32,425 nucleotides of DNA from an uncultured Porphyromonadaceae bacterium (GCA_946553045.1 CAMNRO010000031.1:1-32425); one strand, 5' to 3'. Positions 15,385 to 24,146 are shown, counted from the first letter of the stretch. Numbers and translations are program-made. Notes: generated from the letters alone by a model not told the origin.

Positions 15385-15617
15385 GTGTTAGAGATTGATT
15401 GATAACATGTAAAAACACGGGCCAAAAAGTCTGAGATAAAGAAGTCCGGAATTTTTGGAGCCGATGCCTTTGTCTTTATTATGACGCATGTTATGTCATT
15501 GCTTGAAAGAGTGCGTTTTAACATTGGCAGTGTTTTGTCATCTTTTTGTTAGCCAGCCCGTCATTTGTCAGTCACATAGCCACCGCGATGCTCCCTGTTC
15601 ATAATGTGCAATTTAAG

Positions 15618-15625
15618 CAAAAATA
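15618..15625 (-). promoter_or_regulatory. -7 element, probably of the unknown gene at 14572-15384
   Basis: The minus strand reads TATTTTTG, an exact TAnnTTTG match. No clear -33 TTTG stands 19-21 bp upstream. It would give a long leader of about 230 nt. Confidence 0.4.
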
Positions 15626-15701
15626 CACCGACCTGTGTTTTTACATATGTTATTAAACGACCTCTTGATGTTGTTAAAATGCAAAATTAGCAAAAAAATT
15701 G

Positions 15702-15709
15702 TATATTTG
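15702..15709 (+). promoter_or_regulatory. -7 element of the iron-sulfur membrane protein gene
   Basis: TATATTTG is an exact match. The in-frame ATG codons at 15699 and 15714 lie upstream of or at the expected transcription start, which favours the ATG at 15735. Confidence 0.65.
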
Positions 15710-15734
15710 CCACATGTATCGTACAGTCCGCATA

Positions 15735-16508
15735 ATGCGCATAATAATATCTCTGATAGCCATGGCCGTTCCGACGTGGGCTCTGATCGCCGGCTACGAC
15801 AGTGTTTTTGTGCGCATGCAGATTCTCACGGCTATGCTTTCTGGCGCGGCTGTGTGTCTGGTATTCTGGGCTGTAGTGGCCCTGGTCTACGGTCGCATAT
15901 ACTGCTCGACGGTATGCCCGATGGGCACGCTCATGGACTGTGTTTCGACACTGTCGAGGTCTGTGCGCCGTAAAAAAAGCGACTACAGATACTGCGAGCC
16001 TGCCTCGCGCACCCGGGTTGTTTTACTTATAATCGCCTTTGCCCTGATGCTTACGGGGGCTGCTTCGGTTCCGGCGCTTATCGACCCCTATACGGGCTAT
16101 TCGCGTATGGTTGAGCAGTTTGTCATAGTTCCGCTGCGTCTTGACGATTCTGTGCTTTTCTCCTTGTCGGCCATGGGTATAGCGTCTCTGACGGCGGTTC
16201 TTGTAGTCTGTTTTGCCTGGAGGAAAGGACGCCGTCTGTGCAATACATTCTGCCCGGTGGGAAGTCTGCTTGGGGTCGCGTCGCGTCAGGCTGTGCTTCA
16301 TTTCGACATCAACACGGATTTGTGCATAAACTGCGGCGAATGCGAGCGGGTATGCAAAAGCGAGTGTATAAATCTGCTTGACCATACGGTCGACAGTTCG
16401 CGCTGCGTGGTGTGCTTCAACTGCACGTCTGTATGCCCCAACGGCGCAATCACCTATCGCTCCGGGCGCCATCGCGTCGGCACACCCCTGATGCAGCCCA
16501 AAAGCTGA
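15735..16508 (+). CDS. NapH/NosR-type 4Fe-4S membrane protein
   Basis: A 257-residue membrane iron-sulfur protein. About four helices are visible: near the N terminus (MRIIISLIAMAVPTWALIAG), AVCLVFWAVVALVYG, VVLLIIAFALMLTGAA and a fourth around IASLTAVLVVCFAW. Two polyferredoxin-like motifs on the cytoplasmic loops read YCSTVCPMGTL and LCNTFCPVGSLLG. The C terminus holds two 4Fe-4S motifs, CINCGECERVCKSEC and CVVCFNCTSVCPNG. NapH, NosR and CcoG share this design and pass electrons between quinol or ferredoxin and a partner enzyme. No reductase is encoded next to it. The frame extends upstream to 15699, but the promoter position supports the start at 15735 or, less likely, 15714. Confidence 0.82.
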   Translation: MRIIISLIAMAVPTWALIAGYDSVFVRMQILTAMLSGAAVCLVFWAVVALVYGRIYCSTVCPMGTLMDCVSTLSRSVRRKKSDYRYCEPASRTRVVLLIIAFALMLTGAASVPALIDPYTGYSRMVEQFVIVPLRLDDSVLFSLSAMGIASLTAVLVVCFAWRKGRRLCNTFCPVGSLLGVASRQAVLHFDINTDLCINCGECERVCKSECINLLDHTVDSSRCVVCFNCTSVCPNGAITYRSGRHRVGTPLMQPKS

Positions 16509-16562
16509 CGGGCGATGTGTGAAAATATCGGAATGCATATAAAATTCAGAGAGAAATTGTTG

Positions 16563-16570
16563 TATCTTTG
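16563..16570 (+). promoter_or_regulatory. -7 element of the uvrB-ygiQ operon
   Basis: TATCTTTG is an exact TAnnTTTG match 29 bp before the uvrB ATG. The -33 region is A-rich without a clear TTTG. I see no SOS-box-like palindrome here. Confidence 0.65.
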
Positions 16571-16599
16571 TAGTTTGAACAAAATACGACAGGTTTTCT

Positions 16600-18714
16600 A
16601 TGGAATTTCGCTTAAGTTCGCAGTATGAGCCTACCGGCGACCAGCCGCAGGCTATCCGCCAGCTCGCCGAGGGTGTGGAGGCCGGCCGCGACGCCCAGGT
16701 GCTCCTCGGTGTCACCGGTTCTGGCAAGACCTTCACGATGGCCAACGTGATTAAGGAAGTGCAGCGTCCTACTCTTATTCTGAGCCATAACAAGACACTT
16801 GCGGCGCAGCTCTACAGCGAGTTCAAGCAGTTTTTCCCTGAAAACGCGGTGCAGTACTTTGTATCGTACTACGATTACTATCAGCCGGAAGCGTATATAC
16901 CGACTGTCGACAAGTATATCGAGAAAGACCTGATGATAAACGACGAAATCGACCGTCTGCGCCTTGCGACTACATCGGCGCTTCTTTCAGGCCGTCGCGA
17001 TGTAATTGTAGTGTCGTCTGTGTCGTGTCTCTATGGCATGGGCAATCCCGAGGATTTTCATGAAAATGTGGTGACCGTGACGCGCGGCATGCAGATTACC
17101 CGCAACCAGTTTCTTCGCAAACTTGTGGCGGCTCTCTATTGCCGTAGTGAAGTGGAATTCGGACGCGGCACATTCCGGGTGAAAGGCGACACGGTCGATA
17201 TCCGTCTGGCCTATGAGGATATAATAGTCCGTGTGGTCTTCTGGGGCGATGAAGTTGAGTCGGTAATAACTGTACACCCCGACGACAATGCACATCTCGG
17301 CACTCACGACCGCTTCAATATCTATCCTGCCAATCTTTTTGTCACGTCGCCGCAGCGACAGGCGGCCGCAGTGGCTCAGATTCAGCTCGACCTGGGCCGC
17401 CAGGTGGCATTTTTTACCGGCGAGGGACGCGACCTCGAGGCTCAGCGCATAGAGGAGCGTGTGACCTACGATGTCGAAATGATTAAAGAGCTTGGCTATT
17501 GTTCGGGCATAGAGAATTACTCGCGCTATTTCGACGGGCGCCGCGAAGGCGAGCGTCCGTTCTGCCTGCTCGATTATTTTCCGAAAGATTTTCTCACCAT
17601 CATAGACGAAAGCCATGTGACGGTTCCGCAGATACGAGCCATGTATGGCGGCGACCGTTCGCGAAAGGGCAATCTCGTGGAATACGGCTTCCGGCTTCCG
17701 GCCGCTCTCGACAATCGGCCGTTGAAATTCGAGGAATTCGAGAGCCTGACAAATCAGGTGATATATGTGTCGGCGACTCCGGCCGACTACGAGCTGGAGC
17801 GCGTCGAGGGCGTGGTTACAGAGCAGGTGATACGTCCTACGGGTCTTCTTGACCCGCTTATCCGCGTGAAGCCGTCAATGAATCAGATCGACGACCTTCT
17901 CGAGGAAATACAGCTGCGCATAGAGCGCGACGAGCGTACGCTTGTTACGACCCTCACCAAACGCATGGCCGAGGAACTCAACGAATATTTCCAGAAACTC
18001 AAGATAAAGACGGCATATATACACAGTGATGTCGATACGCTCGACCGCATTAAGATTCTCGACGGACTTCGGGCCGGAGAGTACGATGTGCTTATCGGCG
18101 TGAATCTGCTCCGCGAGGGCCTCGATTTGCCCGAGGTATCGCTTGTGGCTATCCTCGATGCAGACAAGGAGGGCTTCCTGCGCAGTCACCGTTCGCTCAC
18201 GCAGACCGTGGGCCGTGCCGCGCGTAACCTCAACGGCGAGGTGATAATGTATGCCGACAAGATTACCGACTCCATGCAGCAGACCATCGACGAGACCGAA
18301 CGGCGCCGTGCCCTGCAGCTCAAATACAACGAGGAGCACGGCATTACGCCTCAGGCCATCGTGAAGGCCCGCAATGCCATTGTCGGACTGGAGAAGGAAG
18401 AGGTCGATATGGATGCCACAGCCACCGCACTCGGCTTGCTGCGACCGCAGAAGCAGCTCAACGCAAAGGAAAAACGCGAGAAGGCCAAGAAAACGCCGCT
18501 GCCGTATGCAAACGAATTCAGCACTTCGGTAGATATTGCGGCCGACCCTGTTGTGGCATATATGAGCGCCGACGAAATGCAGCGTTCCATCAACCGTCTG
18601 CGTGGTCAGATGCTTCAGGCCGCCAAAGATATGGAGTTTATGACCGCAGCCCGTCTGCGCGATGAGATTATCAAACTTGAACTGCGTCTGCAGTCCATGG
18701 AGCAAAAGAAATGA
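16600..18714 (+). CDS. uvrB: excinuclease ABC subunit B
   Basis: UvrB is the damage-verifying helicase-like subunit of nucleotide excision repair; it receives DNA from UvrA and recruits UvrC. The 704-residue chain has Walker A GVTGSGKT (37-44, K43), the DNA-clamping beta-hairpin region around YYDYYQPEAYIP, the Walker B box D336-E337-S338-H339 with the signature MYGGDRSRKGNLVEYGFRLP just after, and helicase motifs V-VI (GVNLLREGLDLPEVSL and QTVGRAARN). A C-terminal UVR domain (about 655-700, LRGQMLQAAKDMEFMTAARLRDE) contacts UvrC. Its stop overlaps the ygiQ start (ATGA). Confidence 0.98.
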   Translation: MEFRLSSQYEPTGDQPQAIRQLAEGVEAGRDAQVLLGVTGSGKTFTMANVIKEVQRPTLILSHNKTLAAQLYSEFKQFFPENAVQYFVSYYDYYQPEAYIPTVDKYIEKDLMINDEIDRLRLATTSALLSGRRDVIVVSSVSCLYGMGNPEDFHENVVTVTRGMQITRNQFLRKLVAALYCRSEVEFGRGTFRVKGDTVDIRLAYEDIIVRVVFWGDEVESVITVHPDDNAHLGTHDRFNIYPANLFVTSPQRQAAAVAQIQLDLGRQVAFFTGEGRDLEAQRIEERVTYDVEMIKELGYCSGIENYSRYFDGRREGERPFCLLDYFPKDFLTIIDESHVTVPQIRAMYGGDRSRKGNLVEYGFRLPAALDNRPLKFEEFESLTNQVIYVSATPADYELERVEGVVTEQVIRPTGLLDPLIRVKPSMNQIDDLLEEIQLRIERDERTLVTTLTKRMAEELNEYFQKLKIKTAYIHSDVDTLDRIKILDGLRAGEYDVLIGVNLLREGLDLPEVSLVAILDADKEGFLRSHRSLTQTVGRAARNLNGEVIMYADKITDSMQQTIDETERRRALQLKYNEEHGITPQAIVKARNAIVGLEKEEVDMDATATALGLLRPQKQLNAKEKREKAKKTPLPYANEFSTSVDIAADPVVAYMSADEMQRSINRLRGQMLQAAKDMEFMTAARLRDEIIKLELRLQSMEQKK

Positions 18715-20567
18715 AAGAGATAGATTATAATACGCTCAGACCGACCGACTGGTTGCCCACATCGGTCAAGGAAATGAAGGCTCTCGGCTGGGATAGTGTC
18801 GATGTTGTGCTCTTTTCCGGCGATGCCTATGTTGATCACCCTGCTTTCGGTGCGGCGGTTATCGGCCGTACGCTTCAGGCGGCAGGCTATCGTGTGGCTA
18901 TAGTACCCCAGCCGAACTGGCAGGACGATTTGCGCGATTTCCGCAAGTTTGGCGCTCCGCGTCTTTTCTTCGGTATCAGTCCGGGTGCCATGGACTCGAT
19001 GGTAAACCACTATACGGCCAACAGACGGCGCCGTTCCGATGATGCCTATACTCCGGGAGGACGGCACGGCGCACGTCCGGACTATCCGTCGGTTGTATAT
19101 TCGAAAATATTGCGCGAGCTTTATCCCGATACGCCTATAGTGATAGGCGGTATCGAGGCATCGCTCAGACGTCTCTCTCACTACGACTACTGGCAAGACC
19201 GTCTGCGACCGTCGATACTTGTAGATACTGCCGCCGACATGATTCTATACGGTATGGGTGAGAAATCTGTCATCGACCTTGCCCGCCGTCTCGACTCCGG
19301 GCAGAAGATAGGCGAAATCACCGATATGCCGCAGAGTGTGGTCCTGAGGCCTCTTGAAGAGATTCCGGCGGCCGACAGCGAGAATATTGTTTTGGCCTCG
19401 TTCGAGACGTGTCTGGCCGACAAGCGTTCGCAGGCAACCAATTTCAAGCATATAGAGCAGCAGAGCAACCGTTTCGACGGTGGTGCGACTCTATGGCAGG
19501 CAACCGGCAAACATGCGGTGCGTGTCAATCCAATGCTCCCTGCCATGACCCAGGGTGAAATAGACGCATCGTTTGACTTGCCCTATACGCGCCTGCCTCA
19601 CCCCCGCTATAAAGGGAAGGTGATTCCGGCATATGAGATGATACGTCACTCGGTCAATATGCACCGAGGGTGTTTCGGCGGTTGCGCATTCTGCACAATC
19701 TCGGCTCATCAAGGCAAGTTTATAGCCTCGCGTTCGAAGGAATCCATTCTGCGCGAGGTGCGTCAGGTCACCCGTATGCCCGATTTCAAGGGCTATATCA
19801 GCGACCTTGGAGGGCCTTCGGCCAATATGTATGCCATGGGAGGCCGCGACAAGGAAAAATGCCGCCGTTGCCTGAGGCCATCGTGCCTCCACCCCGCGCC
19901 TTGTGCCAATCTGAATACCGACCATCGCCCGCTGCTCGACATATATCATGCGGCCGATTCTATTCCAGGAGTTAAAAAGAGTTTTATCGGCAGTGGCGTG
20001 CGCTATGACCTGTCGATGCACCGCACCGGCGACATGGAGATAGACCGTGCCAATGCCCGCTATAACCGCGAGCTGATAGAGCATCATGTGTCGGGCCGTC
20101 TGAAAGTGGCGCCGGAGCATACGTCGGACGAGGTGCTGCAGATTATGCGCAAGCCTTCGTTCAAACTTTTCCATGAGTTCAAGCGCCTTTTCGACAAGGT
20201 GAACGGTTCGTGCGGCCTGCGTCAGCAGCTTATTCCATATTTCATATCATCGCACCCTGGCTGCCGTGCAGTGGATATGGCCGAGCTCGCCGCCGCCACG
20301 AAAGAGCTGAATTTCCACCTTGAGCAGGTGCAGGATTTCACCCCGACGCCCATGACCGTTGCCACAGAGATATATTATACAGGCTACCACCCTTATACGG
20401 GCGAAAAAATCTTCACGGCGACAACGCCCGAGCAGAAACTCGAGCAGCGCAAATTTTTCTTCTGGTACGACCCAGCCTATCGCGCCGACATAATCCGCAC
20501 CCTCCGAAAAATAGGCCGCACAGACCTCATCGACAAGCTCTTCAACAAATCGCGCTTCCGCAACTGA
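18711..20567 (+). CDS. ygiQ: YgiQ-family radical SAM protein
   Basis: A 618-residue radical SAM enzyme of unknown reaction. The N-terminal part (about 13-90, DWLPTSVKEMKALGWDSVD and GDAYVDHPAFG) is the UPF0313/YgiQ signature. The radical SAM cluster motif is CFGGCAFC with C321, C325 and C328. A second cysteine cluster, CRRCLRPSCLHPAPC (about 384-398), is usual in the family and probably binds another metal or cluster. The C-terminal region includes VAPEHTSDEVLQIMRKP. Translation is coupled to uvrB by a 4-bp overlap; co-transcription does not prove a repair role. No terminator is obvious in the 9 bp before the convergent gene. Confidence 0.95.
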   Translation: MKEIDYNTLRPTDWLPTSVKEMKALGWDSVDVVLFSGDAYVDHPAFGAAVIGRTLQAAGYRVAIVPQPNWQDDLRDFRKFGAPRLFFGISPGAMDSMVNHYTANRRRRSDDAYTPGGRHGARPDYPSVVYSKILRELYPDTPIVIGGIEASLRRLSHYDYWQDRLRPSILVDTAADMILYGMGEKSVIDLARRLDSGQKIGEITDMPQSVVLRPLEEIPAADSENIVLASFETCLADKRSQATNFKHIEQQSNRFDGGATLWQATGKHAVRVNPMLPAMTQGEIDASFDLPYTRLPHPRYKGKVIPAYEMIRHSVNMHRGCFGGCAFCTISAHQGKFIASRSKESILREVRQVTRMPDFKGYISDLGGPSANMYAMGGRDKEKCRRCLRPSCLHPAPCANLNTDHRPLLDIYHAADSIPGVKKSFIGSGVRYDLSMHRTGDMEIDRANARYNRELIEHHVSGRLKVAPEHTSDEVLQIMRKPSFKLFHEFKRLFDKVNGSCGLRQQLIPYFISSHPGCRAVDMAELAAATKELNFHLEQVQDFTPTPMTVATEIYYTGYHPYTGEKIFTATTPEQKLEQRKFFFWYDPAYRADIIRTLRKIGRTDLIDKLFNKSRFRN

Positions 20568-20576
20568 GGGGCTCTG

Positions 20577-21098
20577 TCAGCTGCCGATTTTTTTTCGGAT
20601 ATTTTTTATTGCGGCACGTAGGCCCGGAGTCAGTTCTCCGTACTCCATCAGCTCAATTTCGTTTTTTAACTCCGCTATAAGTTCGGGATAGAAACGACAT
20701 TGGGCAAATGCCTGTTTCAGACAGAGAGTCCGGATGCTGCATGGCTCTGTCGAATTGATTCGAGATAAACAGAAGTCGAGATAATCTCCGCGGAATCCTT
20801 TTTTGTCGGCAGTCAGCTGGTCGAGCAGGGTCAGTAACAAGCGGCGTTTTCCTTCGTGTTCGACGGTCAGGACAAGGTCAATCAGTTTGTCGCGTTTCTG
20901 TTGAAGCCATGCGATGTCGGCCGGTGCGAAGTGCGTGAATACCCAAAGGGCATTATATCCGGTTCTGTCGTCGGGAGAGTTTATCAGTGAAAACAATTCC
21001 GCTTTTATCCGATTGTTGGCCTCTCCGCTGCACAAAGCGCATATCTGTCGGATATCGTGCGCTCCGATTCTCTCTCTTATGGCCTCTTTCAGAATCAT
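20577..21098 (-). CDS. hypothetical helical-repeat protein
   Basis: A 173-residue soluble protein with no signal peptide. The whole chain looks alpha-helical with repeating helix pairs, for example IRQICALCSGEANNRIKAELFSLI, YNALWVFTHFAPADIAWLQQ, RRLLLTLLDQLTADKKG and RTLCLKQAFAQCRFYPELI. This pattern suggests a HEAT-like adaptor fold, but I cannot assign a family. The reading frame is open to 21191; I chose the ATG at 21098 because it falls 8 bp after the DUF418 stop, as expected for the last gene of this operon. Confidence 0.65.
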   Translation of the reverse strand: MILKEAIRERIGAHDIRQICALCSGEANNRIKAELFSLINSPDDRTGYNALWVFTHFAPADIAWLQQKRDKLIDLVLTVEHEGKRRLLLTLLDQLTADKKGFRGDYLDFCLSRINSTEPCSIRTLCLKQAFAQCRFYPELIAELKNEIELMEYGELTPGLRAAIKNIRKKIGS

Positions 21099-21105
21099 AT
21101 ATGTT

Positions 21106-22275
21106 TTATGACCAGAGCCAGGTGGCCTTTTTCCAGATGTATTCGAGCGGACCGTGTCCGTGGCGTCCCACCCAGAAGCGGCAGAAGGCATACTGCACCA
21201 GGAAGATGGCCGCGCCGAGGAGCACGCTTGCTGTGATGCCCATGCGGGCGTAGAGGCCCCAGTGGTAGAATATTGCCGAGCCGACGATGCCCTGAGTCAC
21301 ATAGTTTGTCATGCTCAGTTTGCCGTAGGGTATGAGCAGGGCGAGGGCCGACGATACACGTCGGGTGCAGTAGAATCCGAATATGATGCCCGAAACGAGT
21401 ACGGCCATGAAGGCGAGATTGGAAAGCGAAGGAATGATTATCTTCAGCTGAGAAAGCACGACGGAATTTGTGATGTAGTTGCCCATCATGTTCGAAATGC
21501 CGTAGAGCGGGAAGAAGCATACGAGGGCTATGGCAAGCACGCGGCCCCAGAGTGTGAGGTTTGCTTTGCCGAAGAGGCCTCGGCGGCCGATAAGCATGCC
21601 TGTCATGAACAGAGCGGCGGTTTGGAAAACACGTCCGTGATCCCAGGCCCAGCCCAGAGAGAACAGCTGTCCTGACCAAAGATTGACTTTTACGGTTGTC
21701 CAGAAGTCGCCGTTGGTCTGCACATCGTTGGCAGCCTGCCAGTGCTGCATCCAGTTGATGGTGGCCGGTTCAAAATCCGGTTGAATAAGCGCTCTTATTA
21801 TATTGTAGATGGCAATTGGCTGTAGCACGCATATTGCGGCGAGGCTTATTACCGTGCGGTCGGAGAGGCGGCATGTGAGTACGAGCACGAAGCCTACGAG
21901 AGCGTAGAGCACCAGGATTTCGCCGGTGAAGAATGCAGCGTTGATATTGCCGATTATAAACAGCAGGATAAGACGCCAGCAGAAGCGTGCGCGGAAGTCG
22001 TTGCCGCGTAGACGCTGGTTGTCGTGCTGAATGAAGAAACTGAAGCCGAAGAGAAGAGCGAAAATTGCATATGCCTTGCCTCCGAAAGCGAAGAAGAGGC
22101 CATCCCAGATTGCCTTGTCGGTGAAATTAAGCCATGCGCTCTGACCGTCGGTCGGCGGGAAGGAGTAGAAATTGAAGTGCTCGATGGAGTGGAGAAGGAT
22201 AATGGCAAGCACGGCAAAACCGCGCAGGGCGTCGGCAACATCGACGCGCGGGTGTTTCTTCAGTTCAGTCGTCAT
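21106..22275 (-). CDS. DUF418-domain membrane protein
   Basis: A 389-residue polytopic membrane protein with roughly ten hydrophobic helices. The N-terminal motif RVDVADALRGFAVLAIILLHSIEHFNFY is typical of the DUF418/YeiB family, distantly related to membrane acyltransferases. The C-terminal DUF418 domain includes GKLSMTNYVTQGIVGSAIFY and ends near the conserved WVGRHGHGPLEYIWKKATW. The biochemical function is unknown. The frame extends upstream to 22347, but the ATG at 22275 overlaps the helicase stop as ATGA and gives the family's usual N terminus. Confidence 0.88.
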   Translation of the reverse strand: MTTELKKHPRVDVADALRGFAVLAIILLHSIEHFNFYSFPPTDGQSAWLNFTDKAIWDGLFFAFGGKAYAIFALLFGFSFFIQHDNQRLRGNDFRARFCWRLILLFIIGNINAAFFTGEILVLYALVGFVLVLTCRLSDRTVISLAAICVLQPIAIYNIIRALIQPDFEPATINWMQHWQAANDVQTNGDFWTTVKVNLWSGQLFSLGWAWDHGRVFQTAALFMTGMLIGRRGLFGKANLTLWGRVLAIALVCFFPLYGISNMMGNYITNSVVLSQLKIIIPSLSNLAFMAVLVSGIIFGFYCTRRVSSALALLIPYGKLSMTNYVTQGIVGSAIFYHWGLYARMGITASVLLGAAIFLVQYAFCRFWVGRHGHGPLEYIWKKATWLWS

Positions 22276-23732
22276 TTCAGAAGCTGTTCGGGTGGTGATA
22301 TAAGATAAAGATGTTTTTTTGCACGGGTAACGGCGGTATATAGCCATCGGTATAGAGTCATGCCGAGAGCGTCGGCCGGTATGTAGCTCAGGTCAACGAA
22401 TACGTTGGCCCACTGGCCGCCCTGGGCCTTGTGGCATGTGACAGCATAGGCATATTTCACCTGCAGCGCTGTCCAGTAAGGGTCGGTGCGGAGCTGGGCG
22501 TATCGCCGGTCGACAGGCATGGGGCCGAAACGTTCGTCGTCGGCCATGATTCCGTAATATAGTTTCTCCCAGCCGTCGCGCGGGAGGACGGCATATTCGG
22601 CAGCGATGGTGTCGAGCATTATTTTGGCGTCAAACATTATCGGCTCGGTGTCGTCGGGAGCGTCGGCCGGGGGAGGAAAGGATAGTGTGACGTCGGCGAA
22701 CCGCATGCCATAGCGGTATTCGGTGCCGAGCACTTTTTCTACGGTCACGATGTCGCCGTTGGCTACGAAATCGATGCCACGCGGCTTTTTGCCTGAAAAA
22801 TAGTGGTTGCGGGCCACGATAAGGAGGTCGCCCCTGGTGAGCTCTTCCTCGCGATACAGCACGGAGGAGCGGAGGCCAGCGTTATATTCGGCTGCACGGC
22901 GGTTGCTTCGGGTGATGAAGATGGTTTCGGCGAGTCCGTCGCGGTCGTATGCGCCGGTGACGATTTCGGGCAGGTCTTCGCCGTCGACGACAGTGACGTC
23001 GGTCAGTCCTGTAGTGCGCAAGCGCGGCACCGGGAGCTCGGCGCCTTCGGGCAGCGAGGCTATTTTCGACATTACTTTCCGCAGCCGTGTGGCGTTGAAA
23101 AGAATGCCCGAGTCGGCTGCCTGGCGGGCTGTCTCGGTCAGGGTGGCATGGCTCACCTTTATGCCGAGACGTCGCAGTGTCTCGGGGTTCATGGCCGGCG
23201 AACGGTCTTGCCCCACAGGCGGCAGCTGGGCTGTGTCGCCCATCAGGATAAGGCGGCAGCCGACGCCTGAGTAAACATACTGCACGAGGTCTTCGAGGAG
23301 GCTATAGCCCCGTTCGTCGGCAGTGCCTATCATCGAGGCTTCGTCGACAATGAAGACCGCGTTGCGAAGCTTGTTTTCGGCCGGCACCGGGGGGCCGGCC
23401 TGAGCCTGCTCGGCGCCGAAGGCATGGCGGTATATCTTGCGGTGTATCGTGAATGCCGGGTGGTTGTGCGAGTTGGCTGAAAAGACCTTTGCGGCGCGGC
23501 CTGTCGGCGCGAGGAGCACCGCTTTGCGACCGTGAGCCTCGAGCACGCGGACAAGGGCGCCGGTGAGCGATGTCTTGCCGGTGCCTGCATAACCGTTGAG
23601 TATGAATGCCATATCGTTGTTTGGCGGCGCCATCACAAAACGGCTCATGGCGGCAACGACGGCCACCTGCTGGTCGTTGGCCGTATAGGGGAGTGCCGTC
23701 AGCACCTCTGCGGCAAAAGTCTTAGCGTCCAT
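22272..23732 (-). CDS. RecD/Dda-like superfamily 1B DNA helicase
   Basis: A 486-residue ATP-dependent 5'-3' helicase of the RecD2/Dda type. Motif I is GYAGTGKTS with K53, the Q-motif region is NDQQ (19-22), motif Ia is LLAPTGRAAKV (73-83), and motif II is DEAS (130-133). Motif III is LMGDTAQLPPVGQ, and the C-terminal UvrD_C_2-like motif VI reads YTAVTRAKKHLYLI. A conserved TCHKAQGGQW segment precedes it. It lacks the extra N-terminal domain of full RecD subunits and has no RecB/RecC partner here. It is a stand-alone helicase widespread in Bacteroidota, with a presumed role in replication-fork or repair processing. It heads a three-gene operon with DUF418 and the helical protein. Confidence 0.9.
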   Translation of the reverse strand: MDAKTFAAEVLTALPYTANDQQVAVVAAMSRFVMAPPNNDMAFILNGYAGTGKTSLTGALVRVLEAHGRKAVLLAPTGRAAKVFSANSHNHPAFTIHRKIYRHAFGAEQAQAGPPVPAENKLRNAVFIVDEASMIGTADERGYSLLEDLVQYVYSGVGCRLILMGDTAQLPPVGQDRSPAMNPETLRRLGIKVSHATLTETARQAADSGILFNATRLRKVMSKIASLPEGAELPVPRLRTTGLTDVTVVDGEDLPEIVTGAYDRDGLAETIFITRSNRRAAEYNAGLRSSVLYREEELTRGDLLIVARNHYFSGKKPRGIDFVANGDIVTVEKVLGTEYRYGMRFADVTLSFPPPADAPDDTEPIMFDAKIMLDTIAAEYAVLPRDGWEKLYYGIMADDERFGPMPVDRRYAQLRTDPYWTALQVKYAYAVTCHKAQGGQWANVFVDLSYIPADALGMTLYRWLYTAVTRAKKHLYLISPPEQLLK

Positions 23733-23736
23733 TCCG

Positions 23737-23768
23737 CAAAATTAGCCAAAATCCCCCATATTGACAAT
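23737..23768 (-). promoter_or_regulatory. promoter of the RecD-like helicase operon
   Basis: On the minus strand ATTG (23768-23765, near-match to TTTG) and TAATTTTG (23744-23737) are spaced by 20 bp. The -7 box ends only 4 bp before the ATG at 23732, so the mRNA would be leaderless or nearly so. Confidence 0.65.
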
Positions 23769-23852
23769 CGTGTTACCGATGTGGAACTTAGGTTTGGCGC
23801 CGGCGCGGCAGTAAAAAATAGGGTGGAGGAGTGCGGTTTCGGCTTTTTTTGC

Positions 23853-23860
23853 TAATTTTG
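23853..23860 (+). promoter_or_regulatory. -7 element upstream of the cobalamin riboswitch
   Basis: TAATTTTG is an exact TAnnTTTG match directly before the riboswitch. The -33 region has no perfect TTTG. Transcription should start near 23864. Confidence 0.65.
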
Positions 23861-23864
23861 CGCT

Positions 23865-24015
23865 TGCATTACGGATAAGGGAATCCGGTGAGAGTCCGGA
23901 ACAGTACCCGCTGCTGTGAATCCTGTGATATGTCGCCGCATGCAAGTCACTGGCTTATGCCGGGAAGACGCGGACGACGGGGATAAGTCAGAAGACCTGC
24001 CGAATGCGGCTTCGC
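23865..24015 (+). ncRNA. cobalamin (vitamin B12) riboswitch
   Basis: The aptamer is recognisable by its conserved blocks in the right order. The first is GGGAATCCGGTGAGAGTCCGG-type core near 23879-23899, followed by CAGTACCCGCTGCTGTGA. Next come GCAAGTCACTGGC and CCGGGAAGACG, then the B12 box AAGTCAGAAGACCTGCC at 23985-24001. It starts right after a -7 element and ends about 130 nt before a BtuG-like gene. When B12 is bound, such riboswitches normally reduce expression of uptake genes. The expression platform (about 24002-24146) contains possible pairing between AGAATC near 24047 and GATTCT near 24078, but I cannot tell whether control is by transcription or translation. Confidence 0.93.
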
Positions 24016-24146
24016 CGTCATGCCCGCGGGTTTATGGGCCGATGAGAATCAGCAGTCGTTTGTTTCGAGCTGTGCGGATTCTGCCGTGGTAATGTATGGC
24101 GTTGCATGATAAGCAAATTATAAACCAAACAAAGCATTACCAAGCA

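Larger units (their letters stand above)
15385..15734. other. 350-bp intergenic region between divergent genes
   Basis: The region separates the unknown minus-strand gene from the plus-strand iron-sulfur gene. It contains one -7 element on each strand (15618-15625 minus, 15702-15709 plus). If the minus element is used, the unknown gene has a leader of about 230 nt. I see no ORF of note, no tRNA and no strong terminator-like hairpin in it. A small RNA or structured leader is possible but unsupported. Confidence 0.5.

Noticed and set aside
15327-15524. 65-codon minus-strand ORF upstream of the unknown gene
   Set aside because: It overlaps the start of the unknown gene in another frame, has no start context and no protein-like features.
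16500-16600. SOS box before uvrB
   Set aside because: I find no LexA-type palindrome; only a normal -7 promoter element is present.
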